Shown here in pieces: positions 52,541 through 61,978 of a DNA stretch of 64,000 bases (its first letter is position 1; each line of letters opens with the position of its first letter). The stretch lies in the NCBI GenBank assembly GCA_050330995.1, contig JBHJHI010000022.1:44366-108365 (forward strand), written 5' to 3'. The notes beneath the pieces are model-generated. The model saw nothing but the letters and a program-made list of their open reading frames with translations. It was not told where the DNA came from and did no database searches. Origin of the DNA: Thermohalobaculum sp050330995 (GTDB taxonomy: Bacteria; Pseudomonadota; Alphaproteobacteria; Rhodobacterales; Rhodobacteraceae). The position numbers were made by a program, and so were the translations under genes.

Positions 52541-53338
52541 TCAGCGCACCGGCGAGGCGAGCGGGTCGAGCACCGAGCGCCCGCCGTCGACGGTGACGAT
52601 CTGGCCGGTGATGAAGCTCGCGCGCGAGGACATCAGGAACAGCGCCGCCTCGGCCGCCTCCTCGGCCTCGCCGATGCGCCCGAGCGGGGTCACCCGAATC
52701 AGCTCGCCGCGCAGGTCCTCGCGCTCGCGCAGCTGCAGGCGCATCCGCTCGGTCATCACCGCGCCGAGGGCGATGCCGTTCACCCGCACCTGCGGCGCGA
52801 GATCGGCGGCCATCGAGCGGGTGAGCTGGTCGAGGGCCGCGCAGGAGACCGAGTAGGCGAGGAGCCGGCCGACCGTGCGCCGCGCGGCGATCGAGGAGAC
52901 GTTGATGATCGAGCCCTCGAACCCCTCCGAGCCCTCCGCCTCGCGCACCATGCGCTTGGCCACCGCCTGGCTGAGCAGGAACGACGAGATCACGTTCTGG
53001 TAGAGCGCCTCGGCGAAGCCCTGGCCGTCGAGTTCGGCGAAGGTGCCGGGCTGGGTGGCCCTGGGGATGTTGACCAGGATGTCGACGCGCTCGAAGGCGT
53101 CGAGGGTGGCCGCGAGCAGGTTCGCCGCGCCGAGCTTGTCCTGCACCTTGGTGTGGAACTTCGCGACGCGATGCTCGGGCGCGCGCATCTCGGCGACCGA
53201 GTGGCCGAGCGCCTGCTCGCTCTCGTCGGTCAGCATCGCCGCGCCGCCGAGCGAGACGAAGCGCGCGGCGATCGCGCGGCCGACCGCGCCGCCCGCGCCG
53301 GTGACGATGGCGACCTTGCCGGAGAAGCCGTCGCTCAC
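52541..53338 (-). CDS. SDR-family protein lacking the catalytic lysine
   Basis: A 265-aa Rossmann-fold protein. The cofactor loop TGAGGAVG (about 13-20) and Ser in INVSSIAAR (148-149) are present. Tyr162 is in place, but the YxxxK motif reads YSVSC, so Cys166 replaces the catalytic Lys. The NNAG motif reads NIPR. It keeps the C-terminal SDR phrases PLGRIGEAEEAAEAALFLMSS and ITGQIVTVDGG. It may bind NAD(P) without classical dehydrogenase activity. Function unknown; no obvious pathway partner. Confidence 0.85.
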   Translation of the reverse strand: MSDGFSGKVAIVTGAGGAVGRAIAARFVSLGGAAMLTDESEQALGHSVAEMRAPEHRVAKFHTKVQDKLGAANLLAATLDAFERVDILVNIPRATQPGTFAELDGQGFAEALYQNVISSFLLSQAVAKRMVREAEGSEGFEGSIINVSSIAARRTVGRLLAYSVSCAALDQLTRSMAADLAPQVRVNGIALGAVMTERMRLQLREREDLRGELIRVTPLGRIGEAEEAAEAALFLMSSRASFITGQIVTVDGGRSVLDPLASPVR

Positions 53339-53411
53339 GGGGCGGTCCTTTCCTGGGGACGGGAGGGCGGCCGTGCCGGGCGCGTCCCGACGCGGGCGGA
53401 GGGCGGCGGTC

Positions 53412-54134
53412 TCAGCCGAGGCGCGGGCAAGCGCGTTCGGCCGCGGCGGGGCGGCGCGTCACCGGGCCGTCCCGCCGCTCGGGCGCGGGCGCGGCATCCG
53501 CCCGCTCGACGCGCCCTATCGCCCCGGGCGCGCGGCTGTCGAGGGCGGCGAACAGCGTGGCGGCGTCGGGTGTTGCGAGCACGACCCGCAGGCGGCCCTC
53601 GAAGCCCCCGCCGGCGTCGAGCGCGATCGTCGGATCGCCGGCCTCGGCGAGGCACCAGTCGAGGCCGGCCGCGTCGAGCGCGCCGAAGAGGCGATCGCGC
53701 CGCCCGGCGAGCGTGCGGGCGGCGTCCGCCGCCGAGCCCGCCTCGGCCAGGAGAGTGACGCCGTGGCGCGCGCCCCGCCCGACGCCGACGCGCAGCCGGC
53801 GCGGCTCGGCCGGCGCCATGGCCGGGCGCGGGCGCACGGGGCGCGGCCGCGGCGTGGGTGGGCCGGGGATCACGATCACCTCGGGCGCGCCGCGTTCGAC
53901 GATGACGGGAAAGCCGTAGAGGCCGGGCCGGGCCCGGCGCAGGCCCTTCCGCCCGCCGCGGTGCGGCGCGGGGCGAACCGGTCTGCGGGGTCGCGTGCCC
54001 TCGACCACGGGCGTGCGGTGCGTGCCGATCACCGTGCCGGGCGTGCGGTGCAGGAGGCTGCCCGCCCCGGTCGGGGGCGCGGGCAGGGCGAGGAGGACGG
54101 CGAGCGCCGCCGCGATCGGGAACGAGCCTTTCAT
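53412..54134 (-). CDS. Exported Pro/Arg-rich hypothetical protein
   Basis: An unrecognised 240-aa protein. A signal peptide (MKGSFPIAAALAVLLALPAPP, cut after the hydrophobic core) precedes a long basic Pro/Arg-rich stretch (about 45-110) with repeated RPRP. An Ala/Gly-rich domain with two Cys follows. The ATG at 54134 has GGAGGGG upstream, better than the ATG at 54185. Arg/Pro-rich sequence often arises in GC-rich genomes, so the coding call rests on the signal peptide and RBS. It sits between the SDR and pyruvate carboxylase. Confidence 0.6.
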   Translation of the reverse strand: MKGSFPIAAALAVLLALPAPPTGAGSLLHRTPGTVIGTHRTPVVEGTRPRRPVRPAPHRGGRKGLRRARPGLYGFPVIVERGAPEVIVIPGPPTPRPRPVRPRPAMAPAEPRRLRVGVGRGARHGVTLLAEAGSAADAARTLAGRRDRLFGALDAAGLDWCLAEAGDPTIALDAGGGFEGRLRVVLATPDAATLFAALDSRAPGAIGRVERADAAPAPERRDGPVTRRPAAAERACPRLG

Positions 54135-54199
54135 CGCCCCTCCAGATCGGCACGGAACGCCGGCGCGATCAAGCGGGACGCGCACGCGAGACGGCCGTC

Positions 54200-57100
54200 T
54201 CAGTCGCCGATCACCACCAGCAGGTCCTTGGCCTCAACCTGGGTGCCCGAGGGGGTGACCACGCGCTCGACCCGGCCGGCGCGCTCGGCGCGGATCGCGG
54301 TCTCCATCTTCATCGCCTCCAGGCTCAGCAGGATGTCGCCGGCCCTGACCTTCGCGCCCTCCGACACCTTCACCTCGCCCACGAGCCCCGGCATCGGGGC
54401 CGCGACGTGGCCGGGGTTCGCCTCGTCGGCCTTCTCGCGCTTGGCCGTGGTCGCGGCGATGTGTCGGTCGTCGATGCGGATGGTGCGCGGCTGGCCGTTC
54501 AGCTCGAAGAACACCTTGACCTCGCCGGCGTCGTCCGGCTCGGAGACGGTCTGGAGCCGGACGATCAGCGTCACGCCAGGGCGCAGATCGACCGCGATCT
54601 CCTCGCCGGGCTCCATGCCGTAGAAGAAGGTCGGCGTCGGCAGCACCCGCACCGGGCCGTAGTCGCGACGGCGGCCCATATAGTCGAGATAGACCTTGGG
54701 ATACATGCAGTAGGAGGCGAGATCCTCGTCGTCGACGGTGGCGCCCTCCATCTGGTCCGAGGCTTCCTTGCGCGCCGCCTCCAGGTCGACCGGCTCCAAC
54801 AGGCTGCCGGGGCGGGCCGTGATCGGCTCCTCGTCGCCCAGCACCTTCTTCTGGAGGTCTTCGGGGAAGCCGCCCGGCGGCTGGCCGACCGCGCCCTTGA
54901 AGAAGGTCACGACGCTGTCGGGGAAGGCGACCTCGGTCTTGGGGTCCTCGACGTCGGCGCGGGTCTGGCCGGCCGAGATCATCGAGAGCGCCATGTCGCC
55001 GACCGTCTTGGCGATCGGCGTCACCTTGATGACGTCGCCGAACATGGCGTTGACGTCCGAATAGGTCGCGGCGATTTCGGGCCAGCGCCCCTCCAGTCCC
55101 ATCGATTTCGCCTGCGCGCGCAGGTTGGTGACCTGGCCGCCCGGCATCTCGTGGAGATAGACCTCCGCGCCGCCCGAGCGCAGCTCCGGCTCGAAGGCGG
55201 CGTACTGGCGCCGCGCCTGCTCCCAGTAGCGCGAGATCTCGCGAAGGTTCGGCATCGAGAGGCCGGTGGCGCGCTCGTCCTGTCGGAGGGCTGCGACCAG
55301 CGAGCCGATAGGCGGCTGCGAGGTCAGCCCCGACATCGCGTCCATGGTCGCGTCGGCCGCGTCCACGCCGGCCTCGGCCGCCATCAGGATGCTCGCCCCC
55401 GAGATGCCCGAGGTGTCGTGGGTGTGCAGATGGATCGGAATGGTCAGCTCGCCCTTCAAGGCCTCGACCAGCTTGCGCGCGGCGAGCGGCTTCAAGAGAC
55501 CGCCCATGTCCTTGATGCAGAGGACGTGCGCGCCGGCGTCCTCTAGCTCGCGGGCCAGACGCACGTAGTAGTCGAGCGGGTACTTGGCGCGCTCGGGATC
55601 CTCGATGTCGCCGGTGTAGCAGATGCAGGCTTCGAGCAGCTTGTCCGCCGCCACCACCTCGTCCATCGCGAGGCGCATGTTCTCGACCCAGTTGAGGGGA
55701 TCGAACACGCGGAACACGTCCATGCCGGTCTCGGCCGACTGGCGGATGAAGTGGCTGACCACGTTGTCGGGCAGGTTGGTGTAGCCGACCCCGTTGGAGG
55801 CGCGCAGCAGCATCTGCGTCATCATGTTGGGCATGGACCGGCGCAGCTCGCGCAGCCGCTGCCAGGGGCACTCCTGCAGGAAGCGGTAGGCGACGTCGAA
55901 GGTGGCGCCGCCCCAGCACTCGACCGAGAACAGCTCCGGCACGAGGCGGGCGTAGGCGGGCGCCACGCGCACCATGTCGATCGAGCGCATCCGCGTCGCC
56001 AGCAGCGACTGGTGCGCGTCGCGCATCGCCGTGTCGGTCATCAGGAGCGCCTTCGAGGCCAGCATCCGCTCGGCGACCGCCTTCGGCCCCTCGGCGTCCA
56101 GGAGCTGCTTCCAGCCGTCCGGCGGCGGGCTCTTCGGCGTCTCGGGCGGCTCGGGCGGGCGCACGCCGGGGTTGGGCAGCCCCGCCACCTCCGGGTTCCC
56201 GTTGACGGTGACGTCGGCGATGAAGGTCATCAGCCGCGTCGCCCGGTCGCGGCGCTTGGCGAACTGGAACAGCTCCGGATGGGTGTCGATGAAGGTGGTG
56301 GTGTAGTCGAGCGCCGTGAACTTCGGGTGCTGCAGCAGGTTCTCGACGAAGACGATGTTGGTGGCGATGCCGCGGATGCGGAACTCGCGGAGGGCGCGGT
56401 CCATGCGCGCGACCGCCTCCCCGGGCGTCGGCGCCCAGGCGGTCACCTTCTCCAGGAGGCTGTCGTAGTAGCGGGTGATGGTGGCGCCCGAGTACGCCGT
56501 GCCGCCGTCGAGGCGGAGGCCGAACCCCGTGGCGCCGCGGTAGGCGGTGATGCGGCCGTAGTCGGGGATGAAGTTGTTGAGCGGGTCCTCTGAGGTGATC
56601 CGGCACTGGATCGCGTGGCCGGAGAGCTCCACCGCGCCCTGCGAGGCGGCGCCGGTGGCGTCCGAGAGCGTGTCGCCCTCGCACACCCGGATCTGCGCCT
56701 TGACGATGTCGATGCCGGTGACCTCCTCGGTCACCGTGTGCTCGACCTGGATGCGCGGGTTCACCTCGATGAAGAAGAACTCGCCGGTGTCGGCGTCCTG
56801 CAGGAACTCGACGGTGCCGGCGCACTGGTAGTCGGCGTGACGCGCGATCTTGAGGCCGAGGTTGCAGATCTCGGCGCGGCTCTCGGGCGAGAGGTACGGC
56901 GCGGGGGCGCGCTCGACCACCTTCTGGTTGCGCCGCTGCACCGAGCAGTCGCGCTCCCACAGGTGATAGAGGTTGCCGTGCATGTCGCCGAGCACCTGCA
57001 CCTCGACGTGGCGCGCGTGCTGGATCAGCCGCTCCAGATACCCCTCGCCGTTGCCGAAGGCGGCCTCGGCCTCGCGCCGGCCCTCGCGCACCTTGTCCTC

Positions 57101-57649
57101 CAGCTCGTCGGGCGAGTGGATCGGGCGCATGCCGCGCCCGCCGCCGCCCCAGGAGGCCTTCAGCATCATCGGATAGCCGACCTCTTCGGCCATCTCGCGG
57201 ATGCGCTCCATGTTGCCCTCGGGCTCGGGCAGCACCTCCGAGGCGGGCACGACCGGCACCCCGGCCTCGACGGCGGCGCGCCGCGCCGAGGCCTTGTCGC
57301 CGAGCATGCGCATGGTCTCGGACTTCGGGCCGATGAAGGTGACCCCGGCCTCGCGGCAGGCGTCGACGAAGTCGGGGTTCTCGCTGAGGAAGCCGTAGCC
57401 CGGATGGATCGCGTCGCACTCGGCCTCGCGCGCGATGCGGATCACGTCCTCGATGTCGAGATAGGCCGCGACCGGCCCCTTGCCGTGGCCGACGCGGTAG
57501 GCCTCGTCGGCCTTGAAGCGGTGCAGCGCGAGCTTGTCCTCCTCGGCGTAGATCGCGACCGTGCGCTTGCCGAGTTCGTTGGCCGCGCGCATGACGCGGA
57601 TGGCGATTTCGCCGCGGTTGGCGACCAGGATCTTGCGGAAACGGGTCAT
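54200..57649 (-). CDS. pyc: Pyruvate carboxylase
   Basis: A 1149-aa biotin enzyme that makes oxaloacetate from pyruvate and bicarbonate. Domains in order: biotin carboxylase (about 1-460; KILVANRGEIAIRV, KASWGGGGRGM, EVNPRIQVEHTVTEE), carboxyltransferase (about 540-1000; TDTAMRDAHQSLLATRMR, GGATFDVAYRFL, CIKDMGG, HTHDTSG) and biotinyl carrier (about 1070-1149; biotin Lys in EAMKMET). Full length. The ATG at 57649 has GAGGAGGAC upstream; the open frame beyond it has no homology. Confidence 0.97.
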   Translation of the reverse strand: MTRFRKILVANRGEIAIRVMRAANELGKRTVAIYAEEDKLALHRFKADEAYRVGHGKGPVAAYLDIEDVIRIAREAECDAIHPGYGFLSENPDFVDACREAGVTFIGPKSETMRMLGDKASARRAAVEAGVPVVPASEVLPEPEGNMERIREMAEEVGYPMMLKASWGGGGRGMRPIHSPDELEDKVREGRREAEAAFGNGEGYLERLIQHARHVEVQVLGDMHGNLYHLWERDCSVQRRNQKVVERAPAPYLSPESRAEICNLGLKIARHADYQCAGTVEFLQDADTGEFFFIEVNPRIQVEHTVTEEVTGIDIVKAQIRVCEGDTLSDATGAASQGAVELSGHAIQCRITSEDPLNNFIPDYGRITAYRGATGFGLRLDGGTAYSGATITRYYDSLLEKVTAWAPTPGEAVARMDRALREFRIRGIATNIVFVENLLQHPKFTALDYTTTFIDTHPELFQFAKRRDRATRLMTFIADVTVNGNPEVAGLPNPGVRPPEPPETPKSPPPDGWKQLLDAEGPKAVAERMLASKALLMTDTAMRDAHQSLLATRMRSIDMVRVAPAYARLVPELFSVECWGGATFDVAYRFLQECPWQRLRELRRSMPNMMTQMLLRASNGVGYTNLPDNVVSHFIRQSAETGMDVFRVFDPLNWVENMRLAMDEVVAADKLLEACICYTGDIEDPERAKYPLDYYVRLARELEDAGAHVLCIKDMGGLLKPLAARKLVEALKGELTIPIHLHTHDTSGISGASILMAAEAGVDAADATMDAMSGLTSQPPIGSLVAALRQDERATGLSMPNLREISRYWEQARRQYAAFEPELRSGGAEVYLHEMPGGQVTNLRAQAKSMGLEGRWPEIAATYSDVNAMFGDVIKVTPIAKTVGDMALSMISAGQTRADVEDPKTEVAFPDSVVTFFKGAVGQPPGGFPEDLQKKVLGDEEPITARPGSLLEPVDLEAARKEASDQMEGATVDDEDLASYCMYPKVYLDYMGRRRDYGPVRVLPTPTFFYGMEPGEEIAVDLRPGVTLIVRLQTVSEPDDAGEVKVFFELNGQPRTIRIDDRHIAATTAKREKADEANPGHVAAPMPGLVGEVKVSEGAKVRAGDILLSLEAMKMETAIRAERAGRVERVVTPSGTQVEAKDLLVVIGD

Positions 57650-57991
57650 CGAACGTCCTCCTCGCGCGGCACAGGGGATCTGAGTAGCCCCGCCTCCGGT
57701 GCGCCGCAACAACGCGCAGGCGCCGCCCGGCGGCGCGTGGGGGATGCCGTTTTTTACGCCAGCCCCCTCGATGCTGCACAAGCGAACGGCGTGTCGAAAC
57801 ACGTCATGGTTGACGGCGGTTGAAACCGTCCTCCCTATGGACGGGTTACCCGGGCGTTCGGCCCGACGCCGCCCGGAGGCGACGATCTCGATAGACGACA
57901 ATGGCGCCGGACGGGCCGAGACCGAGCCGCACGGGCGCCGATCCGACCGCCGCCCGGCGCGGCACCTGACAGAACGACACGGGAGACACGC
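57650..57991. promoter_or_regulatory. Divergent 342-bp region between pyc and the TAXI gene
   Basis: It holds a T6 run near 57750 and an imperfect palindrome GGCGGTTGAAACCGTCC around 57815-57831. TTGACG at 57810-57815 is a candidate -35 for the TAXI gene, but no good -10 follows at normal spacing. GGGAGA precedes the TAXI ATG. I see no gene; promoter function is inferred from divergence. Confidence 0.4.
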
Positions 57992-58963
57992 ATGACCCTC
58001 GTCCGCAGCCTGGCCCTCGCCGGCGCGCTCTCGACCACCGCGCTGCCCGCCCTCGCGCAGGAGACCTTCGTCACCATCGGCACCGGCGGCCAGACCGGCG
58101 TGTACTACGTGGTCGGCCAGTCGATCGCGAAGCTGGTGAACCGCGGCACCTCCGATCACGGCATCCGCGTCACCGCGCCCTCCACCGGCGGCTCGGTCGC
58201 GAACCTCAACGCGATCAAGTCGGGCGACATGGACATGGGCGTGGCCCAGTCCGACTGGCAGTACCACGCCTACAACGGCTCCTCGAAGTTCGAGGGCGAC
58301 CAGTTCGAGGGCCTGCGCGCGCTGTTCTCGGTCCACCCCGAGCCCTACAACGTCGTCGCCCGCGCCGGCACCGAGATCGAGGCGTTCGAGGACCTCGAGG
58401 GCAAGATCTTCAACATGGGCAACCCCGGCTCGGGCCAGCACGCCACCACCGAGGTCGTGCTCGAGGCGATGGGCTGGACCCAGGACGACTTCGCCCAGCT
58501 CACCCAGCTCAAGGCCTCCGAGCAGGCCGCGGCGCTCTGCGACAACAAGATCGACGCCTTCGCCTACGTGGTCGGCCACCCGAACGGCTCGATCGAGGAG
58601 GCGATGACCGCCTGCGACACCCACCTCGTCAGCGTGCAGAACGAGCAGATCGACAAGCTCGTCAACGACGCGCCCTACTACGCCTACGCCACCATCCCGG
58701 CCGGCACCTACGGCCCGCAGGAGGAGGACGTCACCGTCTTCGGCGTGCGCGCGACCTTCGTGACCTCGGCGGAGGTGCCCGAGGAGGTCGTCTACACCAT
58801 CGTCTCGACGGTCTTCGACAACTTCGACCGCTTCAAGTCGCTGCACCCGGCCTTCGCCAACCTGAATCCCGAGGAGATGGTCTCGGCCGGTCTGTCGGCG
58901 CCGATCCATCCCGGCGCGATGAGGTACTACAAGGAGAAGGGCTGGCTCGAAGGCGAGGGCTGA
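57992..58963 (+). CDS. TAXI-family TRAP transporter substrate-binding protein
   Basis: A 323-aa periplasmic receptor of the TAXI class. A signal peptide (about 1-22, ending ALAQ) precedes ETFVTIGTGGQTGVYYVVGQSIAKLVN, the family opening. Other hallmarks are STGGSVANLNAIKSGDMDMGVAQSD cut at GVAQSD, and FNMGNPGSGQHATTEV. The ligand is unknown; characterised TAXI proteins bind organic acids such as glutamate or alpha-ketoglutarate. The fused permease follows after a 253-bp gap with stacked hairpins. Confidence 0.94.
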   Translation: MTLVRSLALAGALSTTALPALAQETFVTIGTGGQTGVYYVVGQSIAKLVNRGTSDHGIRVTAPSTGGSVANLNAIKSGDMDMGVAQSDWQYHAYNGSSKFEGDQFEGLRALFSVHPEPYNVVARAGTEIEAFEDLEGKIFNMGNPGSGQHATTEVVLEAMGWTQDDFAQLTQLKASEQAAALCDNKIDAFAYVVGHPNGSIEEAMTACDTHLVSVQNEQIDKLVNDAPYYAYATIPAGTYGPQEEDVTVFGVRATFVTSAEVPEEVVYTIVSTVFDNFDRFKSLHPAFANLNPEEMVSAGLSAPIHPGAMRYYKEKGWLEGEG

Positions 58964-58971
58964 GCCCAGAC

Positions 58972-59052
58972 GGCGGGGCCTGGCCCCGCCCGTGAGCTAC
59001 CGGGGGCGGGGTCCAGCCCCGCCCGTGAACCACTAGGGGCGGGGTCCGCCCC
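58972..59052 (+). repeat. Three stacked GC hairpins after the TAXI gene
   Basis: Hairpin 1: GGCGGGG/CCCCGCC, 58972-58990. Hairpin 2: GGGCGGGG/CCCCGCCC with loop TCCAG, 59004-59024. Hairpin 3: GGGGCGG/CCGCCCC, 59036-59052. They share CGCCCGTGA-type linkers (CCCGTGAGC, CCCGTGAAC, TCCGTGAGG), so they are about 32-nt tandem units. They begin 9 nt after the stop and could slow 3' decay so that the receptor is made in excess of the permease. Confidence 0.8.
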
Positions 59053-59216
59053 ATCGTCCGTGAGGCGAGCACGGGGCCACGCTCCACGCCCGCCCTCCCG
59101 CGGGCGGCCGGCCCCGCGCCGCGACGCTCAGCCCCCGCGACCTCCGGGCCGCGCGGGCGCCGCCGACGAGGCGCTCGCGTCCCGCCGGCCAACGCGAGGT
59201 CATCGAGGGACGGGCG

Positions 59217-61967
59217 ATGAGCGACACCAGAGAAGGCGCGAGCCGAGAAGAACTCGACGACCTCGTCGCCGAGGCCGACACCGGCGCGCGCGACCCCTCC
59301 GGCCCGGTCCGGGTGCTGATCCTCACGACCGCCTGCGCCTGGTCGCTGTTCCAGCTCTGGATCGCCTCGCCGCTGCCGTTCATGGTCGGCTGGGGCGTGT
59401 TCGGCTCGAACGAGGCGCGCTCGATCCACCTCGCCCTCGCGCTGTTCCTCTGCTACCTCGCCTTCCCGGCGCCGGCCTCGAAGGGCTCCTACGTCCTCGG
59501 CCTCGCGGTGCCGCTCGCGCTCGGGGCGCTGTTCTTCTACGGCGCTGTCTCGCACATGCAGTGGTACATCATCGCCATCACCGCGGCGGTGGTGGCCTGC
59601 GTCGCGCTCGGCTCGCCGCGCGACAAGGTCGCTCCCTGGGAATGGGTGCTCGCGATCGCGGCCACCTTCTGCGCGCTCTATCTGTTCATCTTCTACCAGG
59701 AGATCGCCAACCGCGTCGGCGCACCGATCACGCAGGACATGATCGTGGGCGCGGCCGGCCTCATGCTGCTCCTGGAGGCGACGCGCCGCTCGCTCGGCCC
59801 CGCGCTCGTGCTGATCGCGACGCTGTTCCTGGCCTACGCCTTCCTCGGGCGCTACGCGCCGTCCATCATCGCCCATCAGGGCGTCTCGCTCAGCCAGGTG
59901 GTCAACCACCAGTGGATCACCACCGAGGGCGTGTTCGGCATCGCGCTCGGGGTCTCGACCGATTTCGTCTTCCTGTTCGTGCTGTTCGGCGCGCTCTTGG
60001 ACAAGGCGGGCGCGGGCAACTACTTCATCCAGGTCGTCTTCTCGCTGATGGGCCACCTGAGGGGCGGCCCCGCCAAGGCGGCGGTGGTCTCCTCGGCGCT
60101 CACCGGCATGATCTCGGGCTCGTCGATCGCCAACGTGGTCACCACCGGCACCTTCACCATTCCCCTGATGAAGAAGGTCGGCTTCAAGGCCGAGAAGGCC
60201 GGCGCCGTCGAGGTCGCCTCCTCGGTCAACGGCCAGCTCATGCCCCCCGTCATGGGCGCCGCCGCCTTCCTGATGGTCGAGTACGTCGGCATCCCCTACT
60301 TCGACGTCGTCAAGCACGCGATCCTGCCGGCGGTGATCTCCTACATCGCGCTCGTCTACCTCGTGCACCTCGAAGCGATGAAGCAGGGCATGAAGGGGAT
60401 GGAGCGCGCCTACACGCCGCCGCCGCTCGTGCAGTACCTGATGGGGCTCGCGATCGGCATCGTCGCGCTCTGCGCGCTGTCGTTCGCGGTCTACTACGGC
60501 ATGGGCTGGGTGGAGACCGCGTTCGGCGCCTACTCGGGCTTCGTGGTGTTCGGGGTGCTGGTCGCGGCCTATCTGGGGCTGCTGTTCCTCGCCTCGCGCC
60601 ACCGCACCCCAGCGATGGAGGATCTCGACAAGCCGGGCGCGAAGCTGCCGCTGCCCGGCCCGACCGTGAAGTCGGGGCTGCACTTCGTGCTGCCGGTGAT
60701 CGTGCTCGTCTACGCGCTCATGGTCGAGCGCATGAGCCCCGGCCTCTCGGCCTTCTGGGCCGCGGCCTTCATGATCTTCATCCTGCTGACGCAGCGGCTG
60801 TTCCTGGCGCTGTTCCGGGGCGAGCTGCGCAGTGTCGGGGCCGCCATCGCGGGCGGCGCGGGCGATCTGGTGCAGGGCCTCGTCGCGGGCGCGCGCAACA
60901 TGATCGGCATCGCGATCGCCACCGCCACCGCCGGCATCATCGTCGGCACGGTGACCCAGACCGGCGTCGGCACCGCTCTGGCGGACGTGGTCGAGGTGCT
61001 CTCGGGCGGCTACATCCTCGCGATCCTGGCGCTCACGGCCGTGCTGTCGCTGATCCTCGGCATGGGGCTGCCGACCACGGCCAACTACATCGTGGTCTCG
61101 GCGCTCCTCGCCCCCGTGATCGTGACCCTCGGCGAGCAGAACGGGCTCCTGGTGCCGCTCATCGCCGTGCACCTCTTCGTGTTCTACTTCGGCATCATGG
61201 CCGACGTGACGCCGCCCGTGGGCCTCGCCTCGTTCGCCTCCGCCGCCGTGTCGGGCGGTGACCCGATCAAGACCGGCGTCGTGGCGTTCTTCTACTCGCT
61301 GCGCACGGTCGCGCTGCCGTTCCTGTTCATCTTCAACACCGACCTGCTGCTGATCGACGTGACCTGGTACGAGGGCGTGTTCGTCTTCGTGGTCTCGACG
61401 GTGGCGATGCTGCTGTTCGCCGCGGCCATGCAGGGTTTCTTCCTCGCGCGGTCGAAGATATGGGAGACGGTGCTGCTCCTCCTGGTCGCCTTCACGCTGT
61501 TCCGGCCGGGCTACTGGATGGACATGATCGCGCCGCCCTTCGAGGAGGTCGAGCCGGCGCGGATCGAGGAGGCGGCGGCGAACGTGCCCGCGGGCGGGGA
61601 ACTCCGCCTCAACATCGCCGGCACCAATCAGATCGGCGAGCCGATCACCTTCACCACGCTCCTGCCGATCCCCGAGGGCGAGGGCGGCGCCGCGCGGCTG
61701 GAGGCGGCGGGCCTCACGCTGGTCGAGCGCGACGGCAAGGTGATCATCGACAACGTCGCCTTCGGCAGCCCGGCCGAGGACACCCAGCTCGACTGGGACC
61801 AGGAGATCCTGAGCGTGCTCCAGCCCCAGCCCCAGCCGTCCAAGTACTGGATGTTCATCCCCGCGCTCCTGATCCTCGCCCTCGTCGTCGCGCTCCAGCG
61901 CCTACGCCTCGGCCTGCCGGCGATGCCGTCCTTCAAGCCAGCGCCGCGCGCCGAGCCGGCCGAATAA
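59217..61967 (+). CDS. TRAP transporter fused permease (DctQM fusion)
   Basis: A 916-aa fused permease typical of TAXI-TRAP systems: an N-terminal DctQ-like part (about 30-190), then a DctM-like domain with SGSSIANVVTTGTFTIPLMKKVGF cut at its core, PPVMGAAAFLMVEY, ILGMGLPTTANYIV and ADVTPPVGLASFASAAVSGGD in two pieces. A C-terminal region with more helices and a soluble segment (about 740-880) resembles the extra domain seen in such fusions. Partner of the TAXI receptor. RBS GAGGGACGGGCG upstream is modest. Confidence 0.93.
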   Translation: MSDTREGASREELDDLVAEADTGARDPSGPVRVLILTTACAWSLFQLWIASPLPFMVGWGVFGSNEARSIHLALALFLCYLAFPAPASKGSYVLGLAVPLALGALFFYGAVSHMQWYIIAITAAVVACVALGSPRDKVAPWEWVLAIAATFCALYLFIFYQEIANRVGAPITQDMIVGAAGLMLLLEATRRSLGPALVLIATLFLAYAFLGRYAPSIIAHQGVSLSQVVNHQWITTEGVFGIALGVSTDFVFLFVLFGALLDKAGAGNYFIQVVFSLMGHLRGGPAKAAVVSSALTGMISGSSIANVVTTGTFTIPLMKKVGFKAEKAGAVEVASSVNGQLMPPVMGAAAFLMVEYVGIPYFDVVKHAILPAVISYIALVYLVHLEAMKQGMKGMERAYTPPPLVQYLMGLAIGIVALCALSFAVYYGMGWVETAFGAYSGFVVFGVLVAAYLGLLFLASRHRTPAMEDLDKPGAKLPLPGPTVKSGLHFVLPVIVLVYALMVERMSPGLSAFWAAAFMIFILLTQRLFLALFRGELRSVGAAIAGGAGDLVQGLVAGARNMIGIAIATATAGIIVGTVTQTGVGTALADVVEVLSGGYILAILALTAVLSLILGMGLPTTANYIVVSALLAPVIVTLGEQNGLLVPLIAVHLFVFYFGIMADVTPPVGLASFASAAVSGGDPIKTGVVAFFYSLRTVALPFLFIFNTDLLLIDVTWYEGVFVFVVSTVAMLLFAAAMQGFFLARSKIWETVLLLLVAFTLFRPGYWMDMIAPPFEEVEPARIEEAAANVPAGGELRLNIAGTNQIGEPITFTTLLPIPEGEGGAARLEAAGLTLVERDGKVIIDNVAFGSPAEDTQLDWDQEILSVLQPQPQPSKYWMFIPALLILALVVALQRLRLGLPAMPSFKPAPRAEPAE

Positions 61968-61978
61968 CGGAGGGTCGC

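Noticed and set aside
57650..58909. A 5' extension of pyc to 58909
   Set aside because: It runs antisense through the TAXI receptor gene and adds no carboxylase homology; the ATG at 57649 has a strong RBS.
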